This document shows, one piece after another, positions 55,658 through 64,000 of a stretch of 64,000 nucleotides of DNA. How positions within the stretch are numbered: position 1 is the stretch's first letter; each line of letters begins with the position of its first letter. This stretch comes from Lycium barbarum (Eukaryota > Streptophyta > Magnoliopsida > Solanales > Solanaceae). The stretch spans positions 61,657,821-61,721,820 of the forward strand of contig NC_083346.1 of NCBI RefSeq assembly GCF_019175385.1, read 5' to 3'. The notes beneath the pieces were generated by a model. The model saw only the letters and a list, made by a program, of their open reading frames with translations. It did not search any database and was not told where the DNA came from. Position numbers and translations under genes: made by a program.

Positions 55658-58600
55658 TGCCTCCGGAAGTTCGACGAGCTAGAGCCGATAAATTCTTAAA
55701 TCTGAGGCAAGGTAGTATGAGTGCTCTAGAGTATAGTCTCCGCTTCAATTCCTTGGCTAGGTATGCTTCGGCCATGGTAACGGACATGGGTGACCGAGTG
55801 CACCGATTTGTGAAAGGCCTAGGGCCACACTTGATGGATAGATGCCTGACTGCGTCCCTTCAGGACGGTATGGACATTGCGCGCATTCAGGCCCATGCTC
55901 AGAACTTAGAAGAAAGCTTGCAACAGCAGAGAAGTGAACGCGAGCAAGATACGGGACATGGCAAGAGGGCTAGATCTTTGGGTCCGACGAGCGAGTTTAG
56001 AGGTGGGCACAGGCAGAAGTTCCCCAGACATTCAGGCTATTCTATGGCCAGTGCACCTCCACGGTTTTCAGGCCAGAGATTTGATAGATCTGCTCGTTCA
56101 GGGCCGAGTCCGAGTTTTTCAGAGTCCCAGTTTAGAGGTGATTCGGGTCAGGTGAGGCCACCCGTGCCACGATGTTCCCAGTGTGGGAAGTTTCATTGGG
56201 GTCAATGCCGATCAGGTTCAGATAGTTGCTATTCATGTGGTCGACCAGGCCATATCATGCGTGATTGCCCCTCAGTTCATGGTAGAGGTAGGACCCAGCC
56301 TTCAGGGTCGGTAGCCGGATCTTCAGCATCTGTACGCCCTACGGGGCCAAGTTCACATGCGCTAGCTGGCTATGGTAGAGGCAGAGGGAGAGTTCCCAGT
56401 TCCAGCGATCCTCAGCACCGTGTTTATGCTTTGGCTGGACGCCAAGAGCTTGAGTCTTCTCCTGACGTGGTCACAGGTATATCGGTATTCTCTCATGATG
56501 TATATGCTTTGATTGATCCGGGTTCCACATTGTCATATGTTACCCCTTATATTGCGGGTCGATTTAGAGTCGAACCGGAGTCGATCAAACCTTTTGAGGT
56601 GTCTACACCGTGGGTGAATCGGTAATAACTAGCCGAGTATATAGAAATTGTGTAATTATGATCTGTGATCGTCGTACCATGATTGATTTGCATGAGCTAG
56701 AAATGCTGGATTTTGATGTTATTATGGGCATGGATTGGTTGGCTTCTTATTATGCCAATGTTGATTGCCGAATGAAAATGGTTCGTTTCCAATTTCCGGG
56801 AGAACCAGTTTTAGAGTGGAAAGGGAATACGACGTCACCAAAAGGTAGGTTTATTTCCTATCTAAAAGCAAGGATGATGATCACAAAGGGATGTATCTAT
56901 CATTTAGTCTGGGTTCAAGATTTAGAAGCTGAATCGCCGACTCTTCAGTCAGTTCGCGTAGTGAATGAATTTCTGGATGTGTTCCCGGAAGAGCTTCCAG
57001 GCCTTCCTCCCGAGTGGGAGATTGATTTTGCCATTGATGTGTTGCCAGGCACTAAGCCTATATCTATCCCTCCCTATAGAATGGCACCCGCAGAATTGAA
57101 AGAGTTGAAGGAGCAATTGAAAGACTTGCTTGATAAAGGTTTTATTAGGCCTAGTTCATCCCCGTGGGGAGCACCCGTATTGTTCCTCCGAAAGAAAGAT
57201 TGCTCCTTGAGAATGTGCATTGACTATCGGCAATTGAATAAGGTGACGATTAAGAATAAATACCCTCTTCCGAGGATTGATGATTTATTTGATCAACTGC
57301 AAGGTGCGAAATGGTTTTCAAAGGTCGATTAGAGGTTCGGGTATCATCAAGTGAGAGTTGGGGAGAAAGATATCCCTAAGACAGCCTTCAGAACAAGATA
57401 TGGTCATTTTGAGTTCCGAGTAATGTCATTTGGGCTAACGAATGTGCCGGCGGTATTCATGGATTTGATGAATAATGTGTTCAGGCCCTTCCTGGATTTA
57501 TTCGTGATCGTATTTATCGACGATATCTTGGTGTATTATAGATCCGAGGCAGAACATGCGGATGCGTACTGTCCTTGGAGTTTTTCGAGCTCGAGAATTG
57601 TTTGCAAAATTTTCTAAATGTGAGTTTTGGTTGAACTCAGTGGCATTTCTAAGGCATATTGTTGCAGCCGATGATATTCGAGTGGATAGTCAAAAGATTG
57701 AGGCTGTGAAGACATGGCCAAGGCCCACAACTCCTACGGAGGTTCGTAGTTTTCTGGGCTTAGCAGGTTATTACAGGAGGTTTGTTGAAGGCTTTTCTTC
57801 CATTTCTGCACCGCTCACAAAGTTGACCCAAAAATCGACAAAGTTTCAATGGACAGATGCTTGTGAACGTAGTTTCCAAGAGTTAAAGGGTAGATTGACT
57901 TCTGCCCCATTTTTGACACTTCCGGAGGGATTGGAAGGATATGTTGTCAATTGTGATGCTTCAGGTGTTGGGCTAGGCTGTGTATTGATGCAACATGGTA
58001 AAGTGATTGCGTATGCTTCAAGGCAATTGCGGAAGCATGAGCAGAATTATCCTACCCATGATTTAGAATTGGCCGTAGTGGTTCATGCATTAAAAATATG
58101 GAGACATTAATTATATGGTGTCCATGTGGATATTTATACGGATCATAAGAGCCTTCAGTATGTCTTCAAGCAGAAAGAGTTAAATTTGCGGCAACGATGA
58201 TGGTTGGAATTGTTAAAAGACTTTGATGTTGATATCTTGTATCAGGCGAATGTTGTGGCTAATGCTCTTAGCCGCAGATCTATGGGAAGATTATGCAATG
58301 TACGACCAGAGAAAAGAGAAATGGCTCGTGAGCTCCAGCAATTAGCTAGCCTAGGAGTTCAAGTAGTGGACTCGGGTAGCAAGGGAACTACTATTCAGAA
58401 TTCAGCAATCTCGTCGCTAGTAGCAGAAGTGAAAGAGCGACAATACGAAGATTCCATGCTAATGCAGTAAAGAGATACACTCCCTCAGAAAGAGGAGTCC
58501 TCATTCGATATTTCAGGAGACGGAGTTCTCCGATGCCGAGGCAGATTATGTGTTCCCGATGTGGCAGGCTTACGCCACCAGATTTTGAGAGAATCTCATT

Positions 58601-59880
58601 GTTCTCGTTATTCTGTTCACCCCGGTGCGAGGAAAATGTATCATGATCTTAAGTCTATATATTGGTGGAATGGAATGAAGAAAGATATAGCGGAATTCGT
58701 AGCTCAATGTCCCAATTGTCAACAAGTGAAAATCGAGCACCAAAAATCGGGTGGATTGTTGCAAACTATAGAAATCCCAACTTCGAAATGGGAAGTGATT
58801 AACATGGACTTCATTTCAGGCTTACCCCGTTCTCGACGTAAGTATGATTCCGTATGGGTGATTGTAGATAGGCTCACAAAGGCAACTCATTTCTTACCGG
58901 TCAGAACGATCTATGTGGCAGAAGATTATGCAAGGCTTTATGTTAAAGAGGTAGTGAGACTCCATGGTGTTCCGGTATCTATTATCTCCGATAGAGGGAC
59001 TCAGTTTACAGCTAACTTTTGGAAGTCTTTCCAAGAGGGTCTAGGGACCCAAGTGAGCCTTAGCATGACATTTCATCCACAGACGGATGGACAGGCTGAA
59101 CGTACCATTCAGACTCTTGAAGATATGTTACGGGCATGTATTATAGATTTTGGAGGTAATTGGGATGATCATTTGCCACTCATTGAATTTGCTTACAATA
59201 ACAGTTATCATTCTAGCATCCAAATGGCACCGTATGAAGCTTTATATGGGCGAAAGTGTAGATCCCCAATTGGGTGGTTTGAAACAGGAGAGACTAAATT
59301 GATAGGGCCAGACTTGGTCCAGCAAGCTATAGAGAAAGTTAATCTTATCCAAGATCGGTTGTTAGCAGCCCAAAGTCGTCAAAAGTCCTATGCGGATAAT
59401 CGTCGAAGAGACATGGAGTTCAAAGTGAAACATTGGGTATTCTTGAAAGTGTCGCCTATGTAGGGTGTAATGAGATTTGGCAAAAAAGGGAAGCTTAGTC
59501 CCCGGTACATTGGGCCTTATGAGATTGTACGAAAAGTGGGCAAGGTAGCCTATGAATTAGATCTACCTCCGGAATTGGAGTCAGTCCATCTAGTTTTCCA
59601 TGTCTCGATGCTTCGGGAATGTGTAGGAGATCCTACTAAGATTGTGCCAATAAGTGATGTACATGTGACAGAAAGGTTTTCTTATGAAGAGATACCCATA
59701 GCCATAATAGATAGGCAAGTACGGAGGCTTAGAAACAAAGAAGTGGCCTCAGTTAAGGTTCTATGGAGAAGCAGCAAGCGAAAGGAAATGAAATGGGAAG
59801 CGGAAGAAAGTATGCGATCCAGATACCCGCATTTATTTCAGCCCGTGGAAGGAATCCAAGATGAGACGTCAAGATTATAA
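55658..59880 (+). pseudogene. gag-pol of copy A2, remainder (broken)
   Basis: Gag continues to the zinc knuckle CYSCGRPGHIMRDC (about 56230-56270), protease DPGSTLSYV (about 56517), reverse transcriptase FIDDILVY (about 57515), RNase H (NCDASG, about 57950), integrase (HPG...MYH, CPNC; D in NMDF, D in SDRG, E in AERT) and chromodomain (about 59690-59850). Lesions: 1-bp deletion near 56611, stop 57330-57332, short deletion near 57563, stops 58108-58110, 58198-58200 and 58468-58470, loss of a few codons near 58242, stop 59461-59463. It has different lesions from A1, so the copies decayed independently. Confidence 0.85.
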
Positions 59881-60048
59881 GTTATGTATGTTTTCCTTTT
59901 ATGCTTTTGGGTCGCGTGTGGCTAAAATTTTATGCTATTGTGTTGTGGCCCTGTCAGGCATCGATATTATGGGTTGTTGTGATAGGATGGTAGTGCCATA
60001 TTATAGGGGATGCTCTGGCGAAATTTTTATAGAATTCCCGAACACTTT
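59881..60048 (+). other. 3' untranslated segment of A2
   Basis: Non-coding, similar in outline to 39101-39266 of C. Confidence 0.6.
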
Positions 60049-60068
60049 AACATTCGAGGACGAATGTT
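60049..60068 (+). promoter_or_regulatory. Pre-PPT hairpin with AGGA loop (A2)
   Basis: AACATTCG-AGGA-CGAATGTT, downstream of the pol stop, therefore not constrained as protein. Confidence 0.55.
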
Positions 60069-60070
60069 CT

Positions 60071-60084
60071 TAAGGGGGGAAGAA
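60071..60084 (+). promoter_or_regulatory. Polypurine tract of A2
   Basis: TAAGGGGGGAAGAA directly before the right LTR start. Confidence 0.75.
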
Positions 60085-62717
60085 TGTTACACCTCGGAAA
60101 ATCCTCCGTTGGTACGCAAGTGAATGAACTAGTGACGAGTACGAGTGTATGATGTTTCCATGAGTAAGAAATGACGTTTAATGACCCTGAGTGCGATTTC
60201 AAAGGCATCCGATGTAAGACGAGAAAGTTGGCTAAGATAAGGCAAAGTATTTGATAAGTATTGGAAAGGAAATGCGAGTAATGAGTTAACGAGAACTTAA
60301 TGGTGTCTTGGAGAAGTGTGATAACGTCCCTTAGATTGGTATTGAAGTGTTGAACAAGTGTTAAGAAGGTTCCACAAGGATTGGAGAAACGAATCGACGA
60401 AACGGACTTCGCAACCCATGGGAGTTATACGGCCAAACATACTGGCCGTATAATTTATACGGTCCGTATGTTTGGGACCGTATAACCAACCCAGCAAGGC
60501 CAAAGGTTCTGGACCAAATGTACTACCAAACATACAGCCCGTACAATTTATACGGACCGTATGTTGGTCCGTATATTTGGTCGGGACAGATTTTGGCTCA
60601 ATAAATGAAAGGGCCAAGTTATATTTCATTTCATTTCCCTTGACACCCCCTTCTCTCTAAAACATCTCTCTACATATATTCCAAAAGAATTCAAGGATAT
60701 TTGGTGATCAACAACATAAATCAAGGGAATCAAGTGTAAGAAACCATCAAAGATCATCCAAGGTCAAGAAATCCTAATGGAGATAAACTAGGGTTTTGCT
60801 CAAAGTGGAGTATTATCAACTAAGGCTCGTTCCTACGAAATCTAAGGTAAGATTCATGATAATTATATGTTGCTTAAGGTATTGGAGAGTTGAAATACTT
60901 GGATTGTAGAAAGGTATGGTAAAATGGGTCATGAATGTTGAATAGTACCATTTTGAGAAATAGTTTGGATTGAATCATGATTGTTGTTGTGTTGTGACAT
61001 GAATGGGTTATAAATGACATTAAGATCATGAATTAGACATTGTATGTGAATGGATGAAATCATGTGTTATGATCTTGAATATGGAGAATTGTAAGTGAAT
61101 TGAGAATATGGGTAATGTAGGTGACTAAAGGCTATTGTTATAGTATTGCAAATGTATTATTGACGTTTGGGAGTTGATATACGTCATGGAGAAATGTCGT
61201 ATAAATAGAGGAGATGCTGTTCGATTTCCTCTAGTTTTCGTCATATATGTTAACTATCGATTCTAATGACAGTATGACTTTAATGAAGGTAGAAACGCTA
61301 GCATTGGAGGAGAACGCGCAAGTGTAAAATAGTTGATCGGAAAAGGTATGTAAGGCTAACCCTTCTTTCATAAGGCATGGTTCTTTGGCCAAACATCTAA
61401 ATCCTCTATACGAGTATGTTGTCTTTCAAATGATTTGATCTTCCGAGCTTGTAAGCTCACGATTCTTGATACGCTACGATTGTACTAAGTTCCTCGCATG
61501 ACGAGTAGGCCTATTAAGGTAGATGAAATGAATGATGATGATAGTGATAATGGTATTAATGATGGCTATAATGATAATAACGATGACGATTAAGATAATA
61601 GGGTTAAAAGTAAAGATGCTTATGAGCTATTGTGTATATGTATGACTATTATGGAACACCGAGCTTATATGGTCGGGTAGTATATGTATAGATGTATATG
61701 TATGTATATTTACGTAACGTGCGCACACCACTGCAGTTGGGTATGGACAACATTGAGCCTTGGTAGGGCCAGGTACGTGTAACACTGAGCCTTGGTTGGA
61801 CAGGTATGTATGATCATCGAGCCTATATATGGTCGGGTACGTGAAACACCGATCCTACATGGTCGGGTATGTTATATCCTGATATGTATGAAACACTGAT
61901 CCTACGTGGTCGGGTATGATATATAGATGCTATGTGTATGACATGATTATGTATATGATATGAATACGAATATGATATGACCATGTATATGAATGTGAAT
62001 AAGGGCATGTATACGAATACGAGCACAAATATGGTACGGGTATTATGGTGGAATACGGATAGTGATGTATGTACACAAATACGTACTAGCAATGGAAAGT
62101 TCCAATGAAAGGCAAGTAAGTGCATATAACGATGATATTGCCATCTCCCATCCTATGTTATTTCTTATGTTGCTATCTATGCTTCTATATTGATATTGAC
62201 TATGCTTTACATACTCAGTACATTCTTTGTACTGACGTCCTTTTGTTTGTGGACGCTGCGTCATGCCCGCAGGTGCATAGGGAGACAGGCTTGATCCATA
62301 GCGGTATTCTCAGAGACCACCTAGCAGAGCTCCATTTCATTCGGAGCCACAGCTTTTGGGTACTCATTCTTTTGTGTACATAATTAGGGCACAGCGGGGT
62401 CCTGTCCCGCTCATGTGATATGTTATACTCTTCTTAGAGGCTCGTATTCACTTGTATATGGTTAGATATGTCTGGCCTTGTCGACCCATATTTTGTATAT
62501 CTTTTTGATAGCCTTGTCGGCTCATGTACGTTGATGTGGCATAGATGCCAATCATTATATAAAGGCATTGTCGTCCAATGGGACTGGTATGATGAACAAA
62601 TAGATTTATATGTTTAATTGTATGGCTCACCTAGATGTAAGCATAAAAGTGAGTTAAGGGGTGCCCGGGTGGGCTAGCACCGGGTGCTCGTCGCGGCCCT
62701 GTAGACGGGTCGTGACA
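60085..62717 (+). repeat. Right LTR of composite A (2633 bp)
   Basis: Uninterrupted. Palindromes 60422-60590, TATA-like AATAAAT about 60600, AAGGTAAGA 60844, minisatellite 61650-61915, hairpin 62216-62234, terminal hairpin 62676-62688. Ends TGACA before the TCCCC duplication. Confidence 0.85.
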
Positions 62718-62750
62718 TCCCCACACCCAAAGTTAAAAAAAAAATCATAA
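62718..62750 (+). pseudogene. Displaced 3' end of the interrupted host exon
   Basis: After the duplicated TCCCC the phase of the exon at 2856-2933 continues as HPKLKKKS and a TAA at 62748-62750. The run of ten A bases is slippage-prone, so the exact tail may vary. It is separated from the rest of the gene by 59.8 kb. Confidence 0.4.
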
Positions 62751-63112
62751 TGAATCTTCATAACTGGTATAGTTGTGTGTGCTGTAATCTGTAACCTATA
62801 GAGCTTGTTCTATGCTCTAACTTCAGGTGCTGATTTGGAAAATTTCTGCGCAAGTACTAGTTAATCGTTTCTAAAGCTAATAACCCATTTTTTGTTTTCT
62901 TGTTTTTCTAGAAAATTTTATAACCGGACATTTGGTCCTTAATATACAACACAATGCTGAATTATGCCACCTAATTAGAAATAGCTTGATTCAAATCTCT
63001 ACGAAGACAACTTGCTTCATTCCCACCTCATCATTTCTTATTGGGTTTGGGAAACATGGAATTTGTGTTAGCTTACTATTCGTGCACTTCCAATTAAGAT
63101 ATGTCTAGAAAG
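62751..63112 (+). other. Host sequence, probable 3' untranslated region
   Basis: AT-rich. Contains AACTTCAGGTGCTG, which looks like an acceptor, but no supported exon follows. No other feature seen. Confidence 0.35.
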
Positions 63113-63329
63113 TGTTGTTTTAAGATTTGTTGATTGTGTTGATTAATTAGCATGACTTTAGGAGACATTATTTTTCCTGGCGTAATTATAGAAATTGAGT
63201 AGTTCCTTTTATTGTAATTGATTGTCTTTCCTTAATTAGTTATAGGATTCATTGTATGAATACCCCCTTCTCATGGATGTAAAGACATACTGAAATACTG
63301 AGAAGCTTTCTCTTCTTTTGAAATCTACA
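63113..63329 (+). repeat. Degenerate Copia-like LTR end
   Basis: A stretch starting TGTTGTTTT and ending AAATCTACA precedes a decayed primer site. The style (short LTR, CT-rich end, CTACA) is that of Ty1/copia elements. The left boundary is a guess. Confidence 0.35.
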
Positions 63330-63342
63330 TGTTATCAAAGCT
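63330..63342 (+). promoter_or_regulatory. Decayed primer binding site (Met tRNA type)
   Basis: TGTTATCAAAGCT matches TGGTATCAGAGCT at all but two positions and directly follows the candidate LTR end. Confidence 0.4.
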
Positions 63343-64000
63343 ATTGCCGCCTTTTGAGGTGAGTTTTTCTCCCTCTCAGCACTAGGGGTTCCTTTTTCTC
63401 AAAAAAAGGTCGATTTTCTCCCTCCCTTACTGTTACAGTAGCTTTCCGAGCCCTCTATTAGTGTTGTGGGAAAACTAATACCAACACAGGCTTCCCATTC
63501 CTCCGATAACCAGACCCAGGAAACAAATCCGCCAAAGACTGCCGCATGCGAGTCGCAGCTCGGGTGATGCATCTGCTTCACGCGCCAGCGAGTGCGACCT
63601 TTTTCGACGACTTTTTTGAATAAAATTTTTCCTTCTGGCACCCAGTTAGTTTCAACTTTTTCCAACCATCGGAGCTAGGGTTCTGGCGAGGCAGATCTAA
63701 CTTCTGCAATTTTTTCAGCTTTTATTCTTCTAGAAGAAAATTCTATTTTCTGATTTGGAGTCCGATTGGGGGATACAAAGGCAGTGAATAATCATTCTCT
63801 TTCACAAATTAGTGTTGTAAAAATATATGTGGCTGACATGTATCTTGCTTGGTCAAGGTCTTGTTTGCTCTAGATTAAGTCTATAAATTGCTTGGTTATA
63901 TTAATGGAGAGGTGCTTGTCTTTCAGAGTGAAACAAATCCACTCCATGATTTTACTGCTCATGGATGTCCTTCTCATCATCTTTCTGCTTCCCTCTACCC
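63343..64000 (+). other. Leader-like sequence of the Copia-like relic
   Basis: Contains the palindromic word ATGCGAGTCGCA (63546-63557), GAGTGCGACC, and later GAGCTAGGGTTCTGG, a leader-like motif. No gag or pol frame could be confirmed before the window ends. Confidence 0.3.

Larger units (their letters stand above)
2934..62717 (+). mobile_element. Composite A: tandem Tekay/Del-like Ty3/gypsy element with nested insertions
   Basis: The order is LTR (2934-5564), internal copy A1 (5565-9194 plus 41677-42869), truncated middle LTR (42870-43342 plus 50907-52703), internal copy A2 (52704-60084, interrupted by F) and right LTR (60085-62717). The outer ends carry a TCCCC duplication. Both internal copies have a Met-tRNA primer site, a gag with a C-terminal zinc knuckle (its last part broken in A1), an aspartic protease of the DPGST type, reverse transcriptase, RNase H and integrase; a chromodomain is clear in A2. 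This places the family among chromoviruses of the Tekay/Del lineage. One shared middle LTR and one outer duplication fit unequal recombination after a single insertion. Five other elements (C, D1, D2, F and, indirectly, G/E) lie inside. Confidence 0.85.

Noticed and set aside
62816..62875. Extra host exon after AACTTCAG
   Set aside because: The stop at 62748 precedes it in the inferred frame, and no donor partner or conserved reading is evident.

Overview
This is plant nuclear DNA, probably from a eudicot. Solanaceae is plausible from the style of the gag and LTR sequences, but species cannot be settled by eye. Nearly the whole window, 2934-62717, is LTR retrotransposons of the Ty3/gypsy (chromovirus) type nested in one another. 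Single-copy host DNA remains only at the two ends. No bacterial-type genes, tRNA genes, CRISPR arrays or intact host genes are visible.

Layout. (i) 1-2933 is host DNA, apparently the 3' part of a gene. It holds a LINE relic, a 365-bp MITE and two putative last exons; the outer retroelement lies inside the last exon. (ii) 2934-62717 is composite A, a Tekay/Del-like element in the tandem form LTR-internal-LTR-internal-LTR, bounded by a 5-bp target duplication (TCCCC). Its first internal copy is A1 and its second is A2. (iii) A1 pol is split by element C (9195-41671, TSD CTTAC), a second Tekay-like family. (iv) The left LTR of C is split by D1 (10886-18429, TSD AGATG), a CRM-like element with one uninterrupted 1753-codon frame on the minus strand. 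(v) The pol of C is split by G (21738-37004, minus strand, TSD CTTTT), a large-LTR element without gag-pol that carries a 5S rRNA-like segment. (vi) G is split by E (28114-33605, minus strand, TSD GCAAA), a non-autonomous relative of D. (vii) The middle LTR of A is split by D2 (43343-50901, TSD AAAGG), a decayed sister of D1. (viii) A2 gag is split by F (53482-55652, TSD CTATA), a solo LTR. (ix) 62718-64000 is host DNA with the ancestral stop codon of the interrupted exon and a degenerate Copia-like LTR.

The nesting gives an order of insertion: A first, then C, then G, then E, with D1, D2 and F also later than their hosts. D1 and D2 each have LTR pairs differing at only about three positions by eye, so they are young. 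A1, A2 and C carry several stops and frameshifts each.

Beyond the annotation, four short nucleic-acid structures recur between families. First, clusters of CG-containing palindromes lie upstream of the LTR TATA-like sequence (A, C, F, G) or in the leader (D, E), and the palindrome sequence is replaced wholesale between related elements while the flanks are kept. Second, a hairpin with an invariant AGGA loop sits just before the polypurine tract in A, C, D, E and G. Third, a CAGTAC-N7/9-GTACTG hairpin lies inside every Tekay-like LTR. Fourth, an AGCACC-G-GGTGCT type hairpin lies near the LTR end. These are the best candidates for undescribed biology here.
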